This document shows, in pieces, positions 36,318 through 45,442 of a DNA stretch of 64,000 nucleotides. The first letter of the stretch is position 1; each line of letters opens with the position of its first letter. The stretch spans positions 1,116,001 through 1,180,000 of the forward strand of contig OY970217.1 of NCBI GenBank assembly GCA_963713965.1, given 5' to 3'. The position numbers and the translations under genes are program-made. The notes beneath the pieces are model-generated. The model saw only the letters and a list, made by a program, of their open reading frames with translations. It was not told where the DNA came from and did not search any database. Source of the DNA: CALAGB01 sp963713965 (GTDB lineage Bacteria > Chloroflexota > Chloroflexia > Thermomicrobiales > Thermomicrobiaceae).

Positions 36318-36533
36318 ATGAACGTGAACGCGGTCATCCGCGGTGTCGTGCCATTCGAAGTCAATGATTCGCACTATTTCACGATCTATTTCACCCACGA
36401 TTCCGACCCCGACAACGTGATGGACGCGCGCCTTCCCGGAAACGCGATCTACCCTCAGCCCCACGTCAACGACCACATTCGTGTTCACTACGTTTTGGGA
36501 GTCCCCACGCGGATCGAACACCTCGGCAGCTAG
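36318..36533 (+). CDS. Small hypothetical protein
   Basis: 71 residues from an ATG with GAAGGGA seven bases upstream. It is beta-rich, without signal or membrane segments, and includes HYFTIYFTHDSDPDN. I do not recognise a family. It is divergent from nadC. Confidence 0.6.
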   Translation: MNVNAVIRGVVPFEVNDSHYFTIYFTHDSDPDNVMDARLPGNAIYPQPHVNDHIRVHYVLGVPTRIEHLGS

Positions 36534-36679
36534 CTTGGGGACTGCGTCCCCCTCCAATCGACCTCCATCGCGCAATCTGGCACTGACTCTGCGAATACGG
36601 AGATGTGTTTCCCGCAAAGACGCGAGTGACACCTGAGGAATCCTAGTCGTAGAAATCCAGCCAACACAGGGAGGATTGC

Positions 36680-37696
36680 GTGAAAGACGACAATCGAAAA
36701 GAGGTCGTGGTCATCACCGGCGCGTCGGCCGGCGTGGGCCGCGCGGCAACACGGGAGTTCGCCAAGCACGGAGCGCGCATCGGAATCATCGCGCGCGATC
36801 CAGACCGTCTTGAGCAAACCAAAGAGGAGGTTGAGCGATTGGGTGGAGAGGCGCTCGTCTTGCCACTCGATGTCGCAGACGCGGAGAAGGTCGATGAAGC
36901 GGCGTCCAGGGTGGAGCAAGAGTTCGGTCCGATCGACGTCTGGGTCAACAACGCAATGGTGACGGTCTTCTCGCCGGTCAAGCAAATGAAGGCGGATGAA
37001 TACCGACGTGTGACCGAGGTTACCTATCTGGGCGTCGTGAATGGCACGCTGGCGGCGCTTCACCGTATGCTGCCGCGCGATCACGGCAAGATCGTGCAGG
37101 TCGGATCAGCGCTCGCCTATCGCGCCATCCCGCTGCAAAGTGCTTACTGCGCGTCAAAACACGCGATCCAGGGCTTCACCGAATCGTTGCGGAGCGAGCT
37201 CTACCACGACAAGAGCAACGTCAGCGTGACGATGGTTCAGATGCCTGCGCTCAACACGCCGCAGTTCAACTGGACCCGTAATCACCTGTCGAACCGTCCG
37301 CAACCGGTGCCGCCGATCTTCCAGCCTGAGGTGGCCGGAGAGGCCATCTTCTGGGCCGCCCACCACGACCGACCCGAGATCTACGTCGGGATGCCGACCG
37401 AGAAGGCCATCTGGGGCAATCGCATCATGCCGCGAGTGCTGGATCACTATCTGGCGAAGAATGGAGTCTCATCGCAGATCACCGAGGAGCCCGATGATCC
37501 GAACCGACCGGACAATCTCTTCGATCCGGTGAAGGGCGACTATGCGGCACGCGGCCGCTTCGATGACAAGGCCAAACCGTCCAGCCCGCAGCTCTGGGCC
37601 ACTCTGCATCGCGGCCCGATCGCCATTGGTGTCGGCGTCGCCGCGGCAGCCGGTGCTGCTCTCGCGGGCATCCTGGCAAACAATCACGACAGCTAA
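36680..37696 (+). CDS. Short-chain dehydrogenase/reductase with C-terminal membrane segment
   Basis: 338 residues from a GTG behind GGGAGG. The NAD(P) fingerprint ITGASAGVGRA lies at residue 10 and the catalytic serine-tyrosine-lysine pattern is present (VGSALAYRAIPLQSAYCASKHA). A final hydrophobic segment (VAAAAGAALAGILA) about residues 315-335 suggests membrane attachment. Substrate unknown; it lies convergent with the VKOR-like gene. Confidence 0.85.
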   Translation: MKDDNRKEVVVITGASAGVGRAATREFAKHGARIGIIARDPDRLEQTKEEVERLGGEALVLPLDVADAEKVDEAASRVEQEFGPIDVWVNNAMVTVFSPVKQMKADEYRRVTEVTYLGVVNGTLAALHRMLPRDHGKIVQVGSALAYRAIPLQSAYCASKHAIQGFTESLRSELYHDKSNVSVTMVQMPALNTPQFNWTRNHLSNRPQPVPPIFQPEVAGEAIFWAAHHDRPEIYVGMPTEKAIWGNRIMPRVLDHYLAKNGVSSQITEEPDDPNRPDNLFDPVKGDYAARGRFDDKAKPSSPQLWATLHRGPIAIGVGVAAAAGAALAGILANNHDS

Positions 37697-37717
37697 TCCC
37701 ACTCGGATTCGTAGCTG

Positions 37718-38710
37718 TTAGGGGACGTCTGAGCCCGGCCCGAGAATGCCGATCCAACCGCCGCCAATGTGCGGCGCGGCATTCCCCGGGAAGACCGCCA
37801 GAGCGACCAGCACGGCTCCGAGCATGATGGTGGGGAAGAGGAGGAGATGGGGCGCCTGAAGCAGGATCGGTCCGATCATCAACCAGCCTCCAGCAAAAGC
37901 GTTCAGCCGCGCGAACCAACGGGTGCCGGGCCAGATTGCCAACACACTTAGAACCACAATAATCGGTCCCGTGATTCTCATGTCGGCACGTGCATATTCA
38001 GCGAAACCGATCGCCCACGGTGATGCCATCAGCCAAAGTCCGATGATGACTCCGACGAGGTGACGCAGCTGTATCCCAGTCGCGTCCCACCGATTCTCTG
38101 CGGCAGGGTGCTCCGGCTCACCGGTCTGTTCCGCCTCTTTCTCCTTCTGGCGTTTGGTCGGCTCGGTGTACTTCCGCCCGAGAAACTGCAGCGCCGCAAG
38201 ACACTCTTCCAACGTCGGCCCAACCAGATTGATGGAGATGAACGCGGAGAACAGGCAGAGGCTGCAGTAGGTTCCATAGGCGATTGGCTGCACGATCATG
38301 AGCAGAATGGCCGCGACGCCCAATCCGATCGAAGTGGCGCCGTTGAGGAGCACGAACCACGGGTGCGACTTCCAGCGATCCTCACCACCGGCGAATTGCA
38401 GCAACGCATCGACGAAGTAGGCTGCAGCTCCGAGTGCCGCGTCGGGAACCGGAAACCAGCGAGACAGTTTTGAGTCGAGTATGACCTTGCTCCCCTGCCC
38501 GAAGAAAGGCTCCCACACCGTGGAGATCACGTTCGTCTCGTAGAGGGCCAGATATCCAGCCGTCAGGAACCCCATCGTCGCGAGGAGAGCGAGAACGACA
38601 CGTCGTTTCGGATCTGAGGGATTCGTCGTCCAGCCCGGAGGGATGGCCGAGGAGTCCGGTCTGTAGTGCTGCGTCTTTCGAGATCCCGTTTCAATTGCTG
38701 CTTGTGCCAT
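37718..38710 (-). CDS. VKOR-like domain fused to SPW-repeat membrane domain
   Basis: 330 residues. An N-terminal four-helix VKOR-like part (residues 35-165) has the redox CxxC in TYCSLCLFSA but at the usual shuttle-cysteine position reads GQGSKVILDSK, with no cysteine pair. The C-terminal part, from about residue 210, has SPW-repeat-type helices containing LWLMASPWAIGF. VKOR proteins reoxidise disulfide-forming partners with quinone. Loss of the shuttle pair suggests altered redox chemistry or a structural role. Confidence 0.75.
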   Translation of the reverse strand: MAQAAIETGSRKTQHYRPDSSAIPPGWTTNPSDPKRRVVLALLATMGFLTAGYLALYETNVISTVWEPFFGQGSKVILDSKLSRWFPVPDAALGAAAYFVDALLQFAGGEDRWKSHPWFVLLNGATSIGLGVAAILLMIVQPIAYGTYCSLCLFSAFISINLVGPTLEECLAALQFLGRKYTEPTKRQKEKEAEQTGEPEHPAAENRWDATGIQLRHLVGVIIGLWLMASPWAIGFAEYARADMRITGPIIVVLSVLAIWPGTRWFARLNAFAGGWLMIGPILLQAPHLLLFPTIMLGAVLVALAVFPGNAAPHIGGGWIGILGPGSDVP

Positions 38711-39060
38711 CTGCCGTCCTACACTCTGCTCTCAACGTCGAACCTGGAACCGTCATGAAATTATCGGCATTCCTGCATCCCACCTAGCACGAGACGTGCC
38801 GATCAAACCAGCATCAATGGAACGAAAACTGCAACTTGGTAGCTGAGTTACAGGCGTGTCTGACACGCCGAGTTGACATTTCCGACCGAAAGGTCATCCG
38901 CGAGCGAATTCTCCGAGGCCGATGCCACAATCGTCCGCTGCCGCGCAGTTCAGCATCCGGACCGGGGATAGCATTCCGCGACAGCGTTGGAACGCTCATT
39001 TGGTCACGTCGCTCGAGGAGATCGATTCAAGCAGCGGGCCAGCGTTATTTGGAGGGATTC
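38711..39060. promoter_or_regulatory. Divergent region with a dyad and a TTGACA
   Basis: A GGCGTGT/ACACGCC dyad at 38853-38869 is immediately followed by a plus-strand TTGACA at 38873-38878; the -10 at 17 bases is weak. It may be a regulated promoter of the pyruvate-oxidase-like gene, with a 160-base leader. No gene is supported in this stretch. Confidence 0.35.
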
Positions 39061-40896
39061 ATGGCAAAGACTGCCGCCGACATCATGGTTGACGCGCTCG
39101 TCGGCTGGGGGGTGGACACCATCTTCGGCCTGCCGGGCGACGGCATCAACGGCATTATGGAAGCATTGCGCGAAGCAGAGGATAAGATCAATTTCGTTCA
39201 GGTCCGTCACGAGGAGGCCGCGGCCTTCGCGGCGTGTGCCTACGCCAAATTCACCGGTCGCCTCGGAGTCTGTCTCGCGACATCCGGACCTGGCGGTATC
39301 CATCTCTTGAATGGTCTCTATGACGCCAAGATGGACGGACAGCCGGTGCTGGCGATCACTGGCCACACCTATCACGACCTCATCGGTACCTACTATCAGC
39401 AGGACGTCGATCTCTCGAAGCTCTACATGGACGCAGCGGTCTATACGGAACGCATCATGGGCCCCGCCCACGTCCAATCGGTGACCAACCTGGCCTGCCG
39501 CACGGCAATCAATCGTCGCTCGGTAGCGCACATCACCTTCCCCACCGACCTGCAGCACGAGCCGGTCGACGAGGCACACTACTCCGAGAAGAACGTCCCC
39601 GGCCACACCAACGCCACGCGGACGGAAGACGTCATGGTGCCTCCTCCCTCTCGGCTGCAGAAGGCTGCCACGCTCCTCAATCAAGGGAGCAAGGTGGCGA
39701 TCCTGGCAGGTCGCGGCGCGCTGAACGCCACCGATGAACTCGAGGCAACCGCCGAGAAGCTGGCGGCCCCAATCGTCAAGGCTTACCTCGGCAAGGGCGC
39801 GGTTCCAGACGACTCGCCGTATACGACCGGCGGCATTGGCTTGCTCGGCACCTCGCCGTCCGAGACGGCCTTCGAGGAGTGCGACACCTTCCTGATCGTC
39901 GGTTCTTCGTTCCCGTACATGTCCTTCATCCCGAAGCCGGGCGCCGCGAAAGCTGTTCAGATCGACTCCGATCCGGTGCGCATCGGTTTGCGCTATCCGG
40001 TTGACGTCGGATTGGCGGGCGACGCCAAAGAGACCCTGGCGCAGCTGTTGCCGCTCCTCGAGACAAAGAAGGATCGATCCTTCATCGAGAAGGCTCAAGA
40101 AGGTATGAAGGACTGGTGGGCGTTGCTAGATGAGCGTGCCTCGCGCATGGACACGCCGATGAAACCGCAGCGCGTGGCCGGCGAACTCAGCAAACGCCTG
40201 GCCGACAATGCCATCATTTGCGGGGACAGCGGCACCAACACCACCTGGCTGGCGCGCTACGTCAAGATTCGTCGCGGCATGATGGTCTCCGGATCCGGTA
40301 ATTTGGCGACCATGGCCAGCGGGCTCCCATACGCAATCGGCGCGCAGACCGCCTATCCCGACCGCCAGGTGGTGGCGCTGGTCGGCGATGGCGGATTCTC
40401 CATGCTCATGGCGGAGTTTGTCACAGCTGTGAAGCACAATCTGCCGATCAAAGTGATCATCTTCAAGAACGACACACTCGGTCAGATCAAGTGGGAGCAG
40501 ATGGTCTTCCTCGGCAACCCTGAGTACGGCGTCAAGCTCGCTCCGATCGATTTCGTCAAGTTCGCCGAGGCTTGCGGCGGAACCGGATTGCACGTCGAAG
40601 ATCCAGAGCAGATCGGCAGCGTCCTCGATCTGGCGCTGGCACATCCGGGGCCGGTGCTCGTGGAAGCCGTCGTCGACCCGTTCGAGCCGCCGATGCCAGC
40701 CAAAATCAAACGCAACCAGGCGATCCACATGGCGGAAGCGTTGGTGCGAGGCGAGCCGAATCGCGTCAAAATCGGCGAAACGCTTTTCCGCGACAAGATC
40801 CACGACTTCACCGTCGTTGGAGGCAACGGCCATGGTCCGGTCGATGCGGTCAAGGAGCGGGTACGCGACATGGTGCGCGGAGACGAAGAGAACTGA
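39061..40896 (+). CDS. Pyruvate-oxidase-like thiamine-diphosphate enzyme
   Basis: 611 residues from an ATG behind GGAGGG; the longer reading to 38836 is implausible. The ThDP domain layout is complete: catalytic glutamate in RHEEAAAFA near residue 50, ThDP motif GDGGFSMLMAEF...FKNDT near residue 450. The N-terminal GVDTIFGLPGDGING and central GPGGIHLLNGLYDAK resemble pyruvate oxidase / pyruvate:quinone oxidoreductase more than acetolactate synthase. A plausible reaction is pyruvate to acetate or acetyl phosphate with electrons to oxygen or quinone. Specificity is not proven by sequence. Confidence 0.82.
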   Translation: MAKTAADIMVDALVGWGVDTIFGLPGDGINGIMEALREAEDKINFVQVRHEEAAAFAACAYAKFTGRLGVCLATSGPGGIHLLNGLYDAKMDGQPVLAITGHTYHDLIGTYYQQDVDLSKLYMDAAVYTERIMGPAHVQSVTNLACRTAINRRSVAHITFPTDLQHEPVDEAHYSEKNVPGHTNATRTEDVMVPPPSRLQKAATLLNQGSKVAILAGRGALNATDELEATAEKLAAPIVKAYLGKGAVPDDSPYTTGGIGLLGTSPSETAFEECDTFLIVGSSFPYMSFIPKPGAAKAVQIDSDPVRIGLRYPVDVGLAGDAKETLAQLLPLLETKKDRSFIEKAQEGMKDWWALLDERASRMDTPMKPQRVAGELSKRLADNAIICGDSGTNTTWLARYVKIRRGMMVSGSGNLATMASGLPYAIGAQTAYPDRQVVALVGDGGFSMLMAEFVTAVKHNLPIKVIIFKNDTLGQIKWEQMVFLGNPEYGVKLAPIDFVKFAEACGGTGLHVEDPEQIGSVLDLALAHPGPVLVEAVVDPFEPPMPAKIKRNQAIHMAEALVRGEPNRVKIGETLFRDKIHDFTVVGGNGHGPVDAVKERVRDMVRGDEEN

Positions 40897-40922
40897 TCTC
40901 CGCTCGGCGAGCATGATGACAA

Positions 40923-40949
40923 CAACGGGGCGGCTCCGGCCGCCCCGTT
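40923..40949 (+). terminator. Intrinsic terminator after 39061-40896
   Basis: An 11-base perfect stem AACGGGGCGGC/GCCGCCCCGTT with a TCCG loop and TTT, 26 bases past the stop. Confidence 0.8.
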
Positions 40950-40998
40950 TCTCATGCCTGTATCATCGTCGTTTCTCCGACGCAGACTTCGTTTGTAC

Positions 40999-41018
40999 GG
41001 GCGACGCATGCGTCGCCC
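40999..41018. repeat. 20-base perfect palindrome (GGGCGACGCA core)
   Basis: A perfect palindrome GGGCGACGCATGCGTCGCCC preceded by GTAC. It is the same style as the 50-124 repeat and is likely one of many interspersed copies. The rest of 40950-41195 holds no gene I can support. Confidence 0.65.
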
Positions 41019-41195
41019 TCCGCGTCATCGTCTCGAATCTTCCCGGGACGCCTCATTCGTGTTCACACGGGCGCCATGAATGCACGGACGGCAACCCACG
41101 CATCACCCGAGACCCGGAGCCTACAGGTAGAATCAGGTCCTTCGGCTACCGAGACCATGAATCGCACGTTCAGACTTCAGAGAGGATGGCGCCCG

Positions 41196-41735
41196 ATGGA
41201 CCAGCAAAATGTCGCCTTGTGGAAACAGTTCGGCGCCGCGCTCGACATGTTGGACGACGCCCTGAGAGTCTGTCCGGATGACCTTTGGAGAGAACGACTG
41301 TGGATCACACCCGCGAATGCTGAGTTCCCGCCTGACTTCGCTTCATTCTGGTATCTCGGCTATCACACGATCCACTGGGTTGATCTTTATCTCTTCGGTT
41401 CAGAGGAGGGATTCTCACCGCCTGACGGGTTCTCGTGCGTCGAACTCGACATGAATGGCGCTGCTCCCGAGCAGGGGTATTCCAGAGAGATGGTGCGTGC
41501 CTATCTGTCTCAAGTACGACAGAGATGTCAGGCAAAGCTCGTCCATATGACGAAAGAGGAGACCCTTCGTCCATGTTCGTTCCCATGGGTTGACAGCTCG
41601 CTCAGCTATTTCGAGCTACAGCTCTACAGCATGCGACACGTGCAAGAGCATGTCGCCCAGCTGCACTTGTTCCTGGGTAACCACGACGCGGATGGCGACT
41701 CCGACTGGGTCTCGATAGCGCGATCAAGCGTCTAA
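41196..41735 (+). CDS. DinB-family protein
   Basis: 179 residues, four-helix DinB fold: metal-binding histidines occur in HTIHWVDLYLF near residue 60 and in MRHVQEHVAQLHLF near residue 150. The start is set by AGAGGA upstream of this ATG, later than the longest frame. DinB proteins include thiol-dependent transferases and stress-associated proteins; the substrate is unknown. Confidence 0.72.
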   Translation: MDQQNVALWKQFGAALDMLDDALRVCPDDLWRERLWITPANAEFPPDFASFWYLGYHTIHWVDLYLFGSEEGFSPPDGFSCVELDMNGAAPEQGYSREMVRAYLSQVRQRCQAKLVHMTKEETLRPCSFPWVDSSLSYFELQLYSMRHVQEHVAQLHLFLGNHDADGDSDWVSIARSSV

Positions 41736-41757
41736 TCACGAGCCTGCAAATTGAAAC

Positions 41758-41786
41758 GGCGCGCCCCGCGTGACGGGACGCGCCGC
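41758..41786. terminator. Bidirectional hairpin terminator
   Basis: A 12-base stem CGGCGCGCCCCG/CGGGACGCGCCG with one mismatch and five-base loop lies between the convergent DinB and PPC genes. Confidence 0.55.
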
Positions 41787-41798
41787 ACTTCTCTTGAA

Positions 41799-42239
41799 TC
41801 AAACCTCGATCAGAGCAAGCCCTGTTGCGGGGTCGTGTAGCCGCTTGAGATGCGACGGAGACTCTTCCAACACGATCTCAAGCGTTGGTCGAACTTCGGC
41901 CTTCATCACATGGCCACCAATCGTCGAACCATCGACGCGGCCCAGCACGACGTGCGCATGCACCTTCGGCTCGACATTCTCCTTGTCGAACGCGATGTCC
42001 CCAACCAACGTGAGCACTTCAACCTGCTCGGATACCGGAATCTTGCGGTACTCCTTGGCGTCCACATCGAAATATCCCAGCGTCGCCGTGCTGAATCCGC
42101 CCACGGCCGTGAAATGGCTGGCGTCGAGACGACGTTCCTTGGCGAACTCGGTCAGCCCCTCGACGAACTCATCTCCGGTATCGAAGATGACGGCATACGT
42201 CGTCATGCCATCTGATTTGTTAAGCGTCTTGCTTTTCAT
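41799..42239 (-). CDS. PPC/DUF296-domain protein
   Basis: 146 residues covering one PPC domain, with conserved histidines in KVHAHVVLGRVDGSTIGGH and the GYFD region. PPC domains occur in plant AT-hook proteins and bacterial proteins of unknown biochemistry, sometimes metal-binding. It overlaps the end of the GlcD-GlcF-like gene by four bases, with its ribosome site inside that gene, so the two are coupled. Confidence 0.82.
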   Translation of the reverse strand: MKSKTLNKSDGMTTYAVIFDTGDEFVEGLTEFAKERRLDASHFTAVGGFSTATLGYFDVDAKEYRKIPVSEQVEVLTLVGDIAFDKENVEPKVHAHVVLGRVDGSTIGGHVMKAEVRPTLEIVLEESPSHLKRLHDPATGLALIEV

Positions 42240-45200
42240 GCGCTTCTCCTCGCTTTAATCGTCAATCCAATCAGGCTCCCCACCACCGCGGCTCCGGCGA
42301 CACCCACAAGCGCCAGCCCGGCACGCGCCGGTGGACCATATTCTTCAGCCCGTCCCGTTTCCGGCATACCCTCCTGAGGGCCGTCGGGGCCTTGTTCCAT
42401 CGCCATCTGCACCACCTCTGCCAGATGCAATGCCCGGCGATCGGTGTCTTGCGCGATCTGCTCGCGGCAGCTGAAGCCGTTGGCGATGATCAATGTGTCG
42501 TCATCAGCCTCTCGAACCTTCGGCAGCAGCACACGCTCGCCCGCCTTGATCGAGACTTCGTAGTGCTCACCCGCTTCGAACCCGAACGCGCCGGCCATCC
42601 CGCAGCAACCGGAATCAAGCAGCTCGAAGTCAACGCCCATCTTCTTCAGCACCGAGAGCTCTGCGTCCATCTTCAGGACCGACTGATGGTGACAATGTCC
42701 CTGGATGATCGCCTTGCGCTTGAGCTTGGGCAGATCGAACTTGTCCTCATGCTTGTCGATGAACTCGCTCAGCATGTAGGTCTGGTGATAGAGACGCTTG
42801 GCGTCCGGATTGTGCGCCATCAGATTGCGCATGTCGTCACGGAAGACAGAGACGCAACTCGGCTCGAGCCCGATCACTGGCGTTCCGTTTTCGAGCTGCG
42901 GACGCAACGCTTCCAGAATCTGTTCGAGGTGCCGCTTGGCGAGGTCGAGCATGCCGTAGTCGTAGAAGGGGCGACCACAGCACAGCCACTGATCAGGCAC
43001 GATCACGTGGTAGCCGGCCGACTCGAGCACTTCGACCGCGGCCTGCGAAGTCTTAGGATGGAAGTGGTCGTTGAAGGTATCAGGCCACAGCATGACCTGC
43101 TCGTTGCCGACGTTGCGCGGCGTCCGACTCTTGAACCATTCCTTGAAGGTATGCGGAGCGAAGCCTGGCACGCGTCGCTGTGGCGCGATGCCGCCCATCA
43201 GCTTCACGATTCGGCTGGTCCCGGGAGCCTGCGCCACCAGGTTGACGAGACCGGGCACCTTAGACGCGATGCGCGCCCAGTACATGATCAGGCCCATGGT
43301 GTACGCCGTGATCGGGCGCAGACGCCCACTGTAATAATGCGAGAGAAATTCTGCCTTGTACGTCGCCATATCGACGTTGACCGGGCAATCCCCTTTGCAA
43401 CCTTTACAGGCCAGGCACAGGTCGAGCGCTTCGCGCACGCTGTCATCGCGCCAAACGTCGGTCAGCTCGTCTCCTTCGAGCATTTCGAACAGGAGTCGAG
43501 CGCGGCCGCGCGTTGAATGCTCTTCCTCGCGCGTCACCATGAAGCTGGGGCACATGACGCCGCCGCCGGTCCGGCGACACTTCCCGACTCCGACGCACCG
43601 CAACGTCGCTTGTGAGAAACTGCCTGAATCCTCGGGAAACTGGAAGTGCGTCTTTGGCTCAATCGGACGGTAGTCCGTTCCCAACCGCAGGTTGCTGGTG
43701 ATCGGATTGGGATCGACGATCTTGCCTGGATTCATCTTGTTCTGTGGATCCCAGATCGCCTTGAATTCCTGAAACGCCCGCACGATCTCGGAGCCAAACA
43801 TCTTGGGGAGAAGTTCCGCGCGGGCTTGGCCGTCCCCGTGCTCACCGGAGAGCGAACCGCCGTAACTGACGACAAGATCTGCCGCCTCGCCCACAAATGA
43901 TCGATACTGTTCGACCCCCTCACTCGTCACGAGATCGAAGTCGATACGCATGTGCAGGCAGCCCTGGCCGAAGTGACCATAGAACGCACCCTCGTACCCG
44001 TATTTCTCCATCAGTTTGCGCAGATCGCGGAGATAGGCCCCGACCTGATCCGGTGGCACGGCCGAATCTTCCCAGCCCGGCCACGTGTCCGGCATATCGG
44101 GAACATGCGCGGTGGCACCCAATCCCGATTCGCGGATCTCCCAGATTTTCTGCGTCTGCTCTGGTTTATCGAGTATCTCCATGGAGGGTGGATTATCCTG
44201 GGACTTGAGATGATCCATCAGCTTCTTGGCTTTGGCCTCAGCCTCTTCAATAGTCTCCCCGCCGAACTCGACCAACAGCCAGCCCTCGCCCTTGGTCAGC
44301 ATTTCCAGGTCCTGGAGATTCATCCCCTTTTTGCGCATGTAGCTGACCAATCGATGGTCGATCCCTTCCAGACCGATCGGGTCGAACTTCATCACCTCAG
44401 GGACGTGATCTCCCGCGTGGTAGGCGTCTTCGTAGCCGAGCACCACCAGCGAGCGCTTCGGCGGGCTGTGTACCAGCTTCGTGGTCGCCTCCAGCACGCT
44501 AACCAGCGTCCCTTCGCTCCCGACGAGCGCTCGGGCAACATTGAAGCCGTTCTCGGGAAGGAGCTGATCCAGGTTGTAGCCGGAGACGCGGCGAGGGATA
44601 TCGGGGTACTCCTTGCGGATCTGCTCGGCGTAGCGATCGCGCAGGTCGCGCATGCGTTTGTAGATCTCGCCGCGACGGCCACCAGCCTTGATGATCTTTT
44701 CGAGCTCTTCCTCACTGGTCGGACCAACGCGCAGGCGAAGTCCGTCATAGGTCAGGATTTCGAGCTCCTCGATGTTGTCGACCGTCTTGCCGGCCATCAC
44801 CGAGTGAATGCCGCAGGAGTTGTTGCCGATCATGCCGCCCAACGTGCAGTGATTGTGCGTGGCGGGATCCGGTCCAAACGTGAGATGGTGTTCCTCGGCG
44901 GCATCGCGCAGGTGATCGAGGATCGTGCCGGGCTGCACGCGAGCGCGTTTGTTCTGCTCATCAATATCAATGATGTTGTTCATGTACTTGGAGTAGTCGA
45001 CGATAACCGCGGCGTTGGTCGTCTGGCCAGCCAGGGCGGTGCCACCGCCTCGCGCCGTGATCGGCACGCCATGCTGGCGGCAAACGTTGAAGATCTCGAC
45101 CACGTCATGAGCGTCCCGCGGAATGACGGCGCCGATCGGCACCTGCCGGTAGTTCGATCCGTCGGTCGAATAGAGCGCACGGTCACCATCCCGAAACCGC

Positions 45201-45334
45201 ACCTCGCCTCGGATCGCGCGAGTGAGGTCTGCTTCGAGTGCCTTCATGTCGACCTGACCGCCGTAATGCTCCCCCGTCTGATGCCTTGCCCAACTTCGGG
45301 GGGTCGTGGTCTGAGCCTCCGCGGTTCCAGTCAT
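42236..45334 (-). CDS. Fused FAD-linked oxidase / iron-sulfur (GlcD-GlcF-type) dehydrogenase
   Basis: 1032 residues. Residues about 40-500 form a PCMH-type FAD oxidase with the typical GGGTALAGQTTNAA and NNSCGIHSVMAGKT. Cysteine clusters follow at about residue 590-690 (CVGVGKC... and LACKGCKGDC) and CCG motifs near residues 800 and 910 (WLCCGRPFYD, DSGCCGMAG). The extreme C-terminus is a single hydrophobic segment that could anchor it to the membrane. It oxidises a 2-hydroxyacid such as D-lactate or glycolate and passes electrons to quinone; the exact substrate is unproven. Confidence 0.88.
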   Translation of the reverse strand: MTGTAEAQTTTPRSWARHQTGEHYGGQVDMKALEADLTRAIRGEVRFRDGDRALYSTDGSNYRQVPIGAVIPRDAHDVVEIFNVCRQHGVPITARGGGTALAGQTTNAAVIVDYSKYMNNIIDIDEQNKRARVQPGTILDHLRDAAEEHHLTFGPDPATHNHCTLGGMIGNNSCGIHSVMAGKTVDNIEELEILTYDGLRLRVGPTSEEELEKIIKAGGRRGEIYKRMRDLRDRYAEQIRKEYPDIPRRVSGYNLDQLLPENGFNVARALVGSEGTLVSVLEATTKLVHSPPKRSLVVLGYEDAYHAGDHVPEVMKFDPIGLEGIDHRLVSYMRKKGMNLQDLEMLTKGEGWLLVEFGGETIEEAEAKAKKLMDHLKSQDNPPSMEILDKPEQTQKIWEIRESGLGATAHVPDMPDTWPGWEDSAVPPDQVGAYLRDLRKLMEKYGYEGAFYGHFGQGCLHMRIDFDLVTSEGVEQYRSFVGEAADLVVSYGGSLSGEHGDGQARAELLPKMFGSEIVRAFQEFKAIWDPQNKMNPGKIVDPNPITSNLRLGTDYRPIEPKTHFQFPEDSGSFSQATLRCVGVGKCRRTGGGVMCPSFMVTREEEHSTRGRARLLFEMLEGDELTDVWRDDSVREALDLCLACKGCKGDCPVNVDMATYKAEFLSHYYSGRLRPITAYTMGLIMYWARIASKVPGLVNLVAQAPGTSRIVKLMGGIAPQRRVPGFAPHTFKEWFKSRTPRNVGNEQVMLWPDTFNDHFHPKTSQAAVEVLESAGYHVIVPDQWLCCGRPFYDYGMLDLAKRHLEQILEALRPQLENGTPVIGLEPSCVSVFRDDMRNLMAHNPDAKRLYHQTYMLSEFIDKHEDKFDLPKLKRKAIIQGHCHHQSVLKMDAELSVLKKMGVDFELLDSGCCGMAGAFGFEAGEHYEVSIKAGERVLLPKVREADDDTLIIANGFSCREQIAQDTDRRALHLAEVVQMAMEQGPDGPQEGMPETGRAEEYGPPARAGLALVGVAGAAVVGSLIGLTIKARRSA

Positions 45335-45442
45335 ACGTGATGCCTTTCCTGATGATGTATTTGATGAATGCCCATTCGACGTTGATGAATCAGTGGCCCC
45401 GTCGCCGAATCTCGGGTCGGAACCGCTGCACAGTCGGCGGGA

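Noticed and set aside
43952..45340. 462-residue plus-strand frame opposite the GlcD-GlcF-like gene
   Set aside because: It is the antisense of a strongly motif-supported gene in a GC-rich genome; its translation is rich in His, Arg and Asp without any domain.
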